Shown here piece by piece: positions 1-6,115 of a stretch of DNA of 9,602 bases. The position numbers and the translations under genes are program-made. Below the pieces are notes generated by a model. That model was not told where the DNA came from, made no database searches, and saw only the letters and a program-made list of their open reading frames with translations. The stretch spans positions 1 through 9,602 of the forward strand of contig JAEOSV010000186.1 of the NCBI GenBank assembly GCA_016840185.1, given 5' to 3'. The number at the start of each line of letters is the position of its first letter. Positions within the stretch are counted from its first letter, which is position 1. The DNA is from Candidatus Hermodarchaeota archaeon. GTDB taxonomy: Archaea > Asgardarchaeota > Hermodarchaeia > Hermodarchaeales > Hermodarchaeaceae.

Positions 1-774
1 CGACGAGCCCGAACTCTTGTCGAAATCACCAAGGCTCTTCGAAAGGAAGAACCCCTGCCAATGCACCTTGTCGATGCCTTAGATAGTTTCTTCCCAGACG
101 ATGAAGACGCATCATTACAAGTCCTAGAAGAGGATCAAGCAGAACCACCCCCAGATGACTCCCAACCCGAAGAACTTGAACCGACCATCGAAAAGGGGTC
201 GTCTTCAAAGGACGACAATGTTGTTGGCTTAGCTAGTCATCAGCTACTCAATGGGATATCCATTGCCTGTACTATTGTCGAGATGCTCGATAGAACAACA
301 CAGAGTATTCGAATTATGGTGCAAAACTTCACGGATGTCAAAACGGTCACAGTTGGCACTGAGTCATGCGACATAAACCTCCTTGACCGGCTCATCTCCA
401 AAGCCAAAGAAGAGGTGAAGATTCGAATCATTATCCGGGAACCAGAAGCCTTTGGTGCCGCCTCCAAACATTTCCAAGAAGCCGTTGAAAAGCTCTTACA
501 GGAAGCTCCAACCATCGAAATCTTAGTCTGCGCACAAATGCACATTAAATCCATGATCATTGACGAAGCCGAGGTCCTAGAAGGCAGCGCCAACTTCACA
601 GCTAAAGGACTCTCCGGAATTGGAGAACAGGCTACATGGACCAATAATCCCGAATTCGTCACTCAGTTCACAACCCGGTTTGATCAATATTGGGTGCACC
701 AAAGTTCCGAATGCACAGCCTGTAAGAATCGGACCTGTGAGGTCCACCCGCTCACCCGACGAGTCCAGTCGTAA
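1..774 (+). CDS. Phospholipase D-like (single HKD) protein, 5' partial
   Basis: The frame is open from base 1 to the TAA at 774, so the gene probably begins before the window. An ATG at 61 exists but has no ribosome binding site. Counting from that ATG, residues 1-55 are acidic and proline-rich, typical of a flexible linker. Residues 65-212 look like one phospholipase D-type domain: H161-x-K163-x4-D168 is the HKD signature, followed by the usual G175-S176-x-N178 motif. A tail carries C218-x2-C221-x4-C226-x2-H229, a possible metal-binding knuckle. HKD domains normally work in pairs, so this protein would need a dimer or a second motif upstream of the window. Such domains occur in phosphodiesterases, nucleases and TrmB-like or helicase-linked proteins; the substrate cannot be told. 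The domain call is firm, the function open. Confidence 0.8.
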   Translation, partial: RRARTLVEITKALRKEEPLPMHLVDALDSFFPDDEDASLQVLEEDQAEPPPDDSQPEELEPTIEKGSSSKDDNVVGLASHQLLNGISIACTIVEMLDRTTQSIRIMVQNFTDVKTVTVGTESCDINLLDRLISKAKEEVKIRIIIREPEAFGAASKHFQEAVEKLLQEAPTIEILVCAQMHIKSMIIDEAEVLEGSANFTAKGLSGIGEQATWTNNPEFVTQFTTRFDQYWVHQSSECTACKNRTCEVHPLTRRVQS

Positions 775-1065
775 CCCTCTCTCACTGATAGCAATATGCA
801 GACCATTATTTTAGGTGTGAAAGAATTATCCACCAACCAAAGATATCCCCTCAGGAAAAGTGAAAATCAACGGCTTCTAAGTCGTTATTTTCTTCTAAAA
901 TTGGTTAAGACTATTTGAAATCCGAAATAAGCTTATCATGGCTACTAATTCTCTTTTTATCTGGGTTAGAAAGCTTCCTGCAAAACATATCGTGGGCTTT
1001 ATATATCGAACAGGGACTTTTCCAGACTTTCAAGAGCAACCGCCGAGTAGGGGGCGAATCAACTC
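775..1065. other. Intergenic region with promoter of the downstream operon
   Basis: This 291-base gap separates the PLD-like gene from the regulator gene. It is AT-rich, with a pyrimidine/T-rich stretch around 883-897 that could end transcription of the upstream gene, and a good TATA element near 998. Two short plus-strand reading frames cross it (796-918 and 938-1141), but neither has a Shine-Dalgarno site, so I do not call them as genes. No RNA gene, repeat array or mobile element is visible. Confidence 0.5.
998..1006 (+). promoter_or_regulatory. TATA box for the 1066 operon
   Basis: TTTATATAT is a good archaeal TATA element. With the usual 25-27 nt offset from its centre, transcription would start near 1028. 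That gives a leader of about 38 nt to the TTG at 1066, or about 116 nt to the ATG at 1144. The shorter leader mildly favours the TTG start. Confidence 0.55.
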
Positions 1066-2829
1066 TTGGCGACGACGGCACGTACACAACAAGATACAAA
1101 AGAAAAACTCAGCACGAATCAACGCCGGCACCACCGGTTAGAAATGAAAAAACGGCTGACTACGGTCCAAACAGATATCATTCAGTTGACAGACCGAACA
1201 CCACTAATACCAAAGCGAATCCAATTTTATGATGATGATATCCTAAACAATCCAGGATTCTGTGGCCACTATGATAACAAGGAGTTACACGTGGCAACTC
1301 AACTCTTGAAGCGACCACTTCTTCTCGACACAGTTCTTTATCGTGAAATGTACAACTCTTTACTTCCTCCACTCGTTAGAAACGTGCCAGAAAGCGGAGA
1401 TCTGGGACTCCTTTGTGCTTTTCAGCACACCACTGAAAACGAACATGAACAGTTTCTCAGATTATGGCAAGTCGTCTCCCCTCGTCGATTTTATGGTGAT
1501 GTTGTTTACAACGCGCCTATTTCATTTCCACTCTTTAATCGAGTAACGCAGGGCACATTTTTACGTCACGTGATTCCCATCTTTGAAGAGCTTGAACCTG
1601 GTGTGAGCCCACTTACTTCTCGTGAATATATCGATTTGCTAGAAAGTTTCATGTTGAATTATGCTTCATCGCTGAATGAACAAGAGCTCCGAGTTCTTCA
1701 TTTAATTTTAGAAAATCCAACGTCATCGCTCCGTCAACTGAAAAAAATCACGTCCTACTCGATTGGGTCACTAAGTAACTATGTGACTGGATTTAGAGAG
1801 AAGTTGCTCTTCTCAAGATTTTACCGGATAAATTTCCCACGGATTCGCCTCAACCATGTTGCAGTACTTGCTTATCCAGCTCCTGGAAGTCGCGTCTCAC
1901 GTTATTTGGAACAATGTCCTTATCTTCGGAAAATCCATCGATTTGGTGGAAGTGGCGCACCGTATCTGCTTAGTTATACTCTTCCACGATTACGCCTTCG
2001 ACGTCTTCAGGAATGGCTTCAAGAACTGGTTGGCCTTGGACATCTACTTCGCTATCGATTCTATCCGCTAAGTGGTGTATTCAACGGTTACAATCTCCGT
2101 AGTTATCTTGCCCATAATGCCGATGTCCCAGTTGCCAACCGTTTTCGATGGGTTGCCTGGATTCGCTACCTTCGCGACGTCCTGATTCGAGATGGATATG
2201 GCGAGGTTCTTCTCCAACCCTACATCTACGAATATGACGATCCAAACATCGAACCTGCAGAATTAGATCCTCTTGCCCATCAACTTCTCACCCGTGTCAC
2301 ACCGGATCATACAGCAGAAGAGTTAGCCCAGCTCCTTGGGGGCTCGGTTCACACAATTCGCCGCCATCTCAAATCCCTCTTTCGTGAACGTGTCCTTTTC
2401 GAACGCCCCGATATTTCCATGCACCATCTAGGGCTAAATGAAACCATATTCATCATACTTGAAGGAAATGAAGAGCTTGTTCGGAATTTCTTAGCAGGTT
2501 GTCAAGATGCACCACTGTATGGCGGTTCAATATTTCACCACCCTACACCAGGATGTATTGTGGCCTTTGGGCTACCCACAGGGTTAGCCCTTAGAGTGGG
2601 TCGCGAGTTGAATCATCTCTTTCTTGAGCAAAATGAATTCGATGCAGCAGTATTCTATGGAAGCGGTGCCAAAGATTTCATCATGACACAAGTACGTCGG
2701 CGCTGCCAGTTCAATTTCGATAGTGGTCAATGGCAATGGTACAGAGAATACTTCCCCACCGCCTTTGACCATGTTGAATCCCAAAGCAGCGAATTCCACG
2801 AAACGAGGAGAGTCCACTTTACCGGTTAA
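1066..2829 (+). CDS. Multi-module winged-helix/RAM-like regulator, 587 aa
   Basis: Probably a DNA-binding transcription regulator of Lrp/AsnC-like construction. Two clear helix-turn-helix segments are visible at residues 203-250 and 401-446. Each is followed by a stretch with a beta-alpha-beta-beta-alpha pattern (263-325 and 457-520) like the ligand-sensing RAM domain of Lrp/AsnC proteins. A third, similar stretch (113-176) lies N-terminal, without a recognisable helix-turn-helix before it. In each the turn after the first helix carries a G-containing motif: FYGDV, RFGGSG, YGGSIF. Ordinary Lrp proteins have one module in about 150 residues, so this looks like a fused tandem array. The start is uncertain. 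TTG 1066 has GGGGG about 11 nt upstream and fits the TATA position; ATG 1144 would drop 26 basic residues and has no ribosome binding site. It is followed after 22 nt by the next gene, so they are likely co-transcribed. Ligand and targets are unknown. Confidence 0.75.
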   Translation: MATTARTQQDTKEKLSTNQRRHHRLEMKKRLTTVQTDIIQLTDRTPLIPKRIQFYDDDILNNPGFCGHYDNKELHVATQLLKRPLLLDTVLYREMYNSLLPPLVRNVPESGDLGLLCAFQHTTENEHEQFLRLWQVVSPRRFYGDVVYNAPISFPLFNRVTQGTFLRHVIPIFEELEPGVSPLTSREYIDLLESFMLNYASSLNEQELRVLHLILENPTSSLRQLKKITSYSIGSLSNYVTGFREKLLFSRFYRINFPRIRLNHVAVLAYPAPGSRVSRYLEQCPYLRKIHRFGGSGAPYLLSYTLPRLRLRRLQEWLQELVGLGHLLRYRFYPLSGVFNGYNLRSYLAHNADVPVANRFRWVAWIRYLRDVLIRDGYGEVLLQPYIYEYDDPNIEPAELDPLAHQLLTRVTPDHTAEELAQLLGGSVHTIRRHLKSLFRERVLFERPDISMHHLGLNETIFIILEGNEELVRNFLAGCQDAPLYGGSIFHHPTPGCIVAFGLPTGLALRVGRELNHLFLEQNEFDAAVFYGSGAKDFIMTQVRRRCQFNFDSGQWQWYREYFPTAFDHVESQSSEFHETRRVHFTG

Positions 2830-2838
2830 TCTATTGTG

Positions 2839-2844
2839 AGGAGG
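2839..2844 (+). promoter_or_regulatory. Shine-Dalgarno site AGGAGG of the 2852 gene
   Basis: AGGAGG lies 7 nt before the ATG at 2852, in the short gap after the regulator gene. It fixes the start of the small basic protein and shows this ORF is meant to be translated. Confidence 0.85.
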
Positions 2845-2851
2845 AAAAAAA

Positions 2852-3187
2852 ATGAACGAACCTTATGAATCCCCAACCCCCGTTAAAACCCTTGAAGCCA
2901 AGACACTTAGTAAACCACGTAAGCGACGTGGTCCTGGGCGTGGAATTGGTGAAAAACGTATCACTCAAGAACGGCTCAATGAACTTGACACCCTTTTCCA
3001 TAACCTTGAGCAAATCCACGCTTTCCTAATCCAAGAGGGACATTCCATCATAAACGAGAGTGGTTCAATGCTGTCATCTGGTTCACATCAAAATCTTGAT
3101 CGAATGCTCGTGCTCTTAGAAGACTTTCTCTGGATACTCAACTGTGCAATCGCAAAAAATGGTGGAAACCCACGGCTTCTCAAATAA
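2852..3187 (+). CDS. Small basic-N-terminus helical protein, 111 aa, unknown
   Basis: I do not recognise this family. Residues 1-20 are polar and probably disordered. Residues 21-36 are strongly basic and glycine-rich (KPRKRRGPGRG core), resembling an AT-hook or other nucleic-acid-binding tail. Residues 38-66 and 79-100 look like two amphipathic helices, the second rich in leucine and ending in a short hydrophobic stretch (FLWILNCAI). Its strong ribosome binding site and the 22-nt distance from the multi-module regulator suggest the same transcript and perhaps a partner role on DNA. That link is inference from position and charge only. Its 3' end overlaps the convergent nuclease gene by 8 bp. 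Confidence 0.75.
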   Translation: MNEPYESPTPVKTLEAKTLSKPRKRRGPGRGIGEKRITQERLNELDTLFHNLEQIHAFLIQEGHSIINESGSMLSSGSHQNLDRMLVLLEDFLWILNCAIAKNGGNPRLLK

Positions 3188-3917
3188 GTCTCTGTTGGCG
3201 ACCCGCGGTTGGGCGAATAGTCCGCAAACTATCTAATTGTTCTTCATAACCTAGCAGAAAGGCATTGAAAAGAGCGGCTGGGACAATAGGAATTTGATCA
3301 TGAAACTGAATATCTTCCGCCATCATGGTCACCAACATCGGAATCAAAACTGCATCTTGCCAATCCAAACAACCAACAGCAGCCTGGAATTGGGCAAAGT
3401 GGTTCGCTAGGGTTTGGGTGCGATGGAGCTGATTTTCAGAAGCTGTTCGAAGACTTGAAGCTTTTCCACTCCTTACACCATACTGTTTACAGTCAATGCA
3501 AAATAATACTGGTTTTCGTCCTGCTACGATGTCGATTTCATACCGACGATTGGTCGAAAATCGAAACCGATGACAAACATGAAACTCATGGAATGTTAGA
3601 ACATGGGCAACAAATTCTTCAAATTCCTGCCACGTTAATGCTGCAAGAACGGGGCGATTAGGCTCTCCCAGTTGCAAAGCACGAATTGCTACACGAACCT
3701 TTGCATAGCCTGGGAACATCCAACGGTTCTCCTCCTTTTGAAGAAGCTGAACAGATTCAAGCGATTGAAACAGAGTTAATGCCTGAAGGTCGTCTGGAAG
3801 TTGATCGAGTTGAAAAGTTGATTCACCTTTTGTCACCGTCAAAAGGTTACAGAGTTGTGATCCATTACTGAACGAGGAGAGCACACGCTCTTCATCATTC
3901 AATGAGTTCAGACACAT
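3180..3917 (-). CDS. Mrr-type PD-(D/E)xK restriction endonuclease-like protein
   Basis: A 245-residue protein with an Mrr-like nuclease core. Residues 95-108 (TWQEFEEFVAHVLT) match the helix that carries the first acidic residue in Mrr_cat domains. D129 in the strand YEIDIVA and D142-C143-K144 in FCIDCKQY supply the remaining D...(D/E)xK residues. A conserved-looking polar helix follows at 154-174. The N-terminal 90 residues are mostly helical and may form a winged-helix-like module; I cannot name it. The ATG at 3917 follows GGGGTGA on the minus strand, so the start is reasonable. No methyltransferase or specificity gene is in the window, so a classical restriction-modification role is not supported. 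It lies 38 nt downstream of the Roadblock gene on the same strand and is likely co-transcribed with it. The DNA or RNA target is unknown. Confidence 0.8.
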   Translation of the reverse strand: MCLNSLNDEERVLSSFSNGSQLCNLLTVTKGESTFQLDQLPDDLQALTLFQSLESVQLLQKEENRWMFPGYAKVRVAIRALQLGEPNRPVLAALTWQEFEEFVAHVLTFHEFHVCHRFRFSTNRRYEIDIVAGRKPVLFCIDCKQYGVRSGKASSLRTASENQLHRTQTLANHFAQFQAAVGCLDWQDAVLIPMLVTMMAEDIQFHDQIPIVPAALFNAFLLGYEEQLDSLRTIRPTAGRQQRLI

Positions 3918-3955
3918 TCACCCCTAGTCACTCAGTGCCAAAAGGTTGGGTAGTG

Positions 3956-4342
3956 CTATATCTCCAACTCTCGAAGAACTTCTCGAATTTTCCGGAGGGC
4001 GTTATTGACTGCTCGAATATAGAAACGAGTATCTCGTGGAACTAAAGCGGCTAAGACGACAGGTCGATTATCTTCTAAGAGGGATGACTTACAAACTAAC
4101 GAACCCTTCTCGCATCGAATCGTTATATCTCGAATCATCCCCAGCTTGAGTTCGTCTCTTGCTCGATCTGCTGTATTGAACACAAAGCTTCCCATCGCCG
4201 CAGCGACTTTTTCATCAACACCACGACTTACGGCTGAGGCGATTACAAATCCTTCGTCAGTGGCAACAATGCTCGCTTTGACTCGACCTGTTTTGTTCAG
4301 TTCCTCTAATATCTCTGTAAGTGAATCTAACGTTGAGGACAT
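3956..4342 (-). CDS. Roadblock/LC7 domain protein, 128 aa
   Basis: A single-domain Roadblock/LC7 protein. The first helix is at residues 4-17, then strands KASIVATDEG and FVIASAV, the long helix VDEKVAAAMGSFVFNTADRA (43-62), strands around 70-77, 81-87 and 94-100, and a C-terminal helix from 106. The length is normal for the family. Such proteins dimerise and act with small Ras-like GTPases (MglB-MglA in bacteria, Ragulator and dynein light chains in eukaryotes). No GTPase gene is in this window. A frame extension of 18 codons upstream exists, but GGAGG 7 nt before the ATG at 4342 fixes the start there. A TATA/BRE element sits about 60 bp upstream. The downstream neighbour is the nuclease gene. 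The family call is confident; the partner is unknown. Confidence 0.9.
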   Translation of the reverse strand: MSSTLDSLTEILEELNKTGRVKASIVATDEGFVIASAVSRGVDEKVAAAMGSFVFNTADRARDELKLGMIRDITIRCEKGSLVCKSSLLEDNRPVVLAALVPRDTRFYIRAVNNALRKIREVLRELEI

Positions 4343-4349
4343 AACAGTT

Positions 4350-4354
4350 CCTCC
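4350..4354 (-). promoter_or_regulatory. Shine-Dalgarno site GGAGG deciding the Roadblock start
   Basis: GGAGG on the minus strand ends 7 nt before the ATG at 4342. It rules against the longer frame starting at 4396. Confidence 0.85.
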
Positions 4355-4401
4355 GATATCCAGTTTTACTCCGCTGCAGTACTTCTTATTTCTCACAACA
4401 G

Positions 4402-4415
4402 TTTATAAATTCCGC
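4402..4415 (-). promoter_or_regulatory. BRE/TATA promoter of the Roadblock-nuclease pair
   Basis: On the minus strand GCGGAA (BRE-like, with two A's next to the box) is followed by TTTATAAA. The expected transcription start is near 4379, giving a leader of about 37 nt that contains the GGAGG site. The core is a palindrome, but the plus-strand gene starts over 100 bp away, so minus-strand use is the better fit. Confidence 0.6.
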
Positions 4416-4514
4416 TTGCGTTCCACTTTCTTCTCTCAAAAAGGTAAGATTCTCAACGCGTAAGCTTTTAGACAACTAGTTCCTCAACATTTCCAAGTAA
4501 TGATGTGATACAAT

Positions 4515-5141
4515 ATGAGCCTAGCCGTCCACCAAACATGGATTATTTTTGCAACGCTTTTTCTCACTATCTGCTCGGTCCTGTTGCTTCTCTTCCGTCA
4601 TTACCTTCCTTGGGCTTTCAAGTACAACGAAGCTTTTCTTTCACTGTTTGGTATTGAATCCGATCATTCATCTTGGTTTCAATATCTTTTCAGCTGGCTC
4701 ATCGGCACCTGCATGGCAACAGTCGTACTTACACTAATCGTCAACATCAATGAAGCCATCTTCATCGTTACTGGGCTCGGTGGAATCCCCTTTGATCCTG
4801 TTATTGTCCCATTAGCTTTCGGAGGTATCATCTTAGCCATCCTCCTAATTGCTGTGGCACTCATACCCCTCATGGTCATGCCCCTTGCCCCCGCCTCTGC
4901 ATTGGGTATTCTGCTCCTCCTTCATAGATATGGCATTCCCTACGATTTCTTCTATCTACCCAGTCTCCTCACAGTCTTCATCTACTTTGCCGCAATCGCC
5001 GTGGGCTTCGTCGGAGCATTTCTAGCCCTTTATCTGCTCATTCGTACCTATCTTGCAGCTCCACTGCTCAACCGACTCCAAACGCAAAGCGAATCTTCAA
5101 GCATTACACAGGAAGACAATGTATCCACGCCATCGGAATAA
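4515..5141 (+). CDS. Multi-pass membrane protein, 208 aa, unknown
   Basis: I do not recognise the family. Hydrophobic segments at residues 8-27, 57-76 (perhaps running on through 80-89), 96-124, 126-136 (short) and 150-177 suggest four to five membrane helices. The hydrophilic loop 28-55 contains an HYLPW motif and an acidic ESDH stretch. The tail 187-208 is Ser/Thr/Gln-rich, polar, and likely soluble. There is no cleavable signal peptide pattern and no catalytic motif. The gene is divergent from the Roadblock gene, sharing about 170 bp of upstream DNA, and convergent with the histone gene. The ribosome binding site is weak (GTGAT about 6 nt before the ATG). Confidence 0.8.
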   Translation: MSLAVHQTWIIFATLFLTICSVLLLLFRHYLPWAFKYNEAFLSLFGIESDHSSWFQYLFSWLIGTCMATVVLTLIVNINEAIFIVTGLGGIPFDPVIVPLAFGGIILAILLIAVALIPLMVMPLAPASALGILLLLHRYGIPYDFFYLPSLLTVFIYFAAIAVGFVGAFLALYLLIRTYLAAPLLNRLQTQSESSSITQEDNVSTPSE

Positions 5142-5156
5142 AAAAAAGAGAGAGGA

Positions 5157-5195
5157 GGACAATCCCCCGCAACACACTCGCCGACGGAATTGTCC
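5157..5195. repeat. Inverted repeat between convergent genes
   Basis: GGACAAT (5157-5163) and ATTGTCC (5189-5195) form a perfect 7-bp inverted repeat with a 25-nt loop, just after the membrane-protein stop codon. The loop begins with CCCCC (5164-5168), which could pair with GGGGG at 5218-5222. It may shape the 3' end of one or both convergent transcripts. No clean T-run follows it. Confidence 0.35.
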
Positions 5196-5231
5196 CAGTC
5201 CTTGTTATTTAGCTAATGGGGGTTTGATTAA

Positions 5232-5408
5232 CTAAAAGTCGTAAGCCATCAAGGTTTTTCGCTTGTTGGCTTTAGCCCGGTGAGTAGCCTTGGTGATGGC
5301 GTCTTCGACAATCTGATCGACTGCCTCGTATGCATCACCTGAAACATTGAACCCCATCTTGTGGGCTTTTCCAGCAACGGCTTTTTTGACAATTTTATTT
5401 ACGACCAA
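5232..5408 (-). CDS. Compact histone-fold protein (DUF1931-like), 58 aa
   Basis: The C-terminal half, from FNVSGDAYEAVDQIVEDAI to RAKANKRKTLMAYDF, matches the central helix and the K-R-K-T loop/last helix of the histone fold. The RAKAN-x-RKT spelling and the SGDAYEAVD segment resemble the DUF1931 histone-like group more than HMfA/HMfB histones. I choose the TTG at 5408 because GGAGG ends 8 nt before it. Starting there gives a protein opening with VVNKIVKKAV, as expected for a short first helix. The frame stays open upstream to a TTG at 5459, but that adds only an Arg-rich stretch. At 58 residues it is shorter than classical archaeal histones (about 65-70). It probably binds DNA as a dimer or acts as a histone-like regulator. 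It has its own promoter and a leader of about 105 nt. Confidence 0.85.
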   Translation of the reverse strand: MVVNKIVKKAVAGKAHKMGFNVSGDAYEAVDQIVEDAITKATHRAKANKRKTLMAYDF

Positions 5409-5416
5409 TTTTATTT

Positions 5417-5421
5417 CCTCC
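5417..5421 (-). promoter_or_regulatory. Shine-Dalgarno site GGAGG deciding the histone TTG start
   Basis: GGAGG on the minus strand lies 8 nt before the TTG at 5408. A second purine-rich GGAGGAG motif sits further upstream in the leader (about 5441-5447), 16-18 nt before an in-frame TTG at 5423, which is too far for normal use. Confidence 0.75.
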
Positions 5422-5536
5422 AACTTGAAGAAACGGCTTCTCCTCCTACTTAATAACAAGAAGAAACGCCGCTAGAATTGGGTTTGGCGCCTTCTCCTTT
5501 AAAAAGGTTTGGGTCGCCCTTATTTCCCTTATAAAC

Positions 5537-5550
5537 TATATAAATCGGCT
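5537..5550 (-). promoter_or_regulatory. BRE/TATA promoter of the histone-fold gene
   Basis: On the minus strand AGCCGA is followed by TTTATATA. Transcription would begin near 5514, giving an unusually long leader of about 105 nt before the TTG at 5408. A second TATA-like TTTATAAG (about 5528-5535) overlaps just downstream. The promoter lies after the stop of the upstream gene, so the histone gene can be expressed independently of the four-gene cassette. Confidence 0.6.
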
Positions 5551-5572
5551 TTGTTTTCGGAATTGAGGCATT

Positions 5573-6115
5573 TTATTCTCTGAAATTCAGGCCCTGTTCC
5601 TCTAATGCCTTTTCTAAAACCCGTTGGCGTTGTTCGTAATTTCGAAGGGCTTCACCGAGCATGGGGAGCAGTTCAAGATCTTCTCCTTTGAAGGTCTTGT
5701 TCAGAGTTTCGAAGGCTGGAATCATATCCGCACCAATCTGTTGGGCTCCCACCGCCGCCATCAAAAACTCTTTGCGATGTTCTGGTGTTGTGGCGGTTTC
5801 GCTTTTGGCTAGGAACCAGTAAAATATGCTCTTAATGAGTTTGAACGCCCAGAGAATACCAAAGAATTGCCACATCTGAGCCTTAGGGTCCTTCGGAATT
5901 TCGAGGAGCTGCTGAAGAATTGAACCCACTTCTTTTCGAGCCCCCTCAAACTGCTCAACTGCTTCCGCAAAATTCCCTTGCTTGGCTAATTCGCTTCCAG
6001 CGTTCATCATTTCAAAATACTGTTTAGGGAGTGCATGAATCATTTTTCGAGTGAGAAATTCTTCTTCAATTCTTTCTTTGTTATTAATCGGATCTTTTTC
6101 GGGCACGTCGCACAT
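5573..6115 (-). CDS. Alpha-helical protein, 180 aa, unknown (last gene of cassette)
   Basis: I do not recognise a named family. The protein is nearly all helix. Residues 33-64 form a helical hairpin of TPR or MIT type (A-x5-Q-G-N-F-x2-A-x3-F pattern). Residues 81-103 are strongly hydrophobic and aromatic (WQFFGILWAFKLIKSIFYWF), with lysines spaced along the helix, suggesting membrane contact or a buried amphipathic helix. Residues 112-180 are two or three further amphipathic helices, the last a likely coiled coil. The reading frame extends to 6238, but that part lies inside the longin gene. I take the ATG at 6115, where GGGGGA precedes it closely; a GTG at 6106 is the alternative with better spacing. 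Either start overlaps the preceding gene by 23-32 bp, indicating translational coupling. Confidence 0.75.
   Translation of the reverse strand: MCDVPEKDPINNKERIEEEFLTRKMIHALPKQYFEMMNAGSELAKQGNFAEAVEQFEGARKEVGSILQQLLEIPKDPKAQMWQFFGILWAFKLIKSIFYWFLAKSETATTPEHRKEFLMAAVGAQQIGADMIPAFETLNKTFKGEDLELLPMLGEALRNYEQRQRVLEKALEEQGLNFRE

Noticed and set aside
240..662. 140-codon minus-strand frame
   Set aside because: It is antisense to the PLD-like gene, whose HKD motif is clear; the antisense frame shows no family signal.
796..918. 40-codon plus-strand frame in the gap after the PLD-like gene
   Set aside because: It has no Shine-Dalgarno site and no visible promoter, it is short, and its sequence has no recognisable pattern.
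3180..3187. 8-bp overlap of convergent gene ends as a possible sequencing error
   Set aside because: Both stop codons are intact and both proteins end naturally; short convergent overlaps are common in compact archaeal genomes.
4343..4396. 18-codon N-terminal extension of the Roadblock protein
   Set aside because: GGAGG lies 7 nt before the ATG at 4342, inside the extension, and the Roadblock domain begins right after that ATG.
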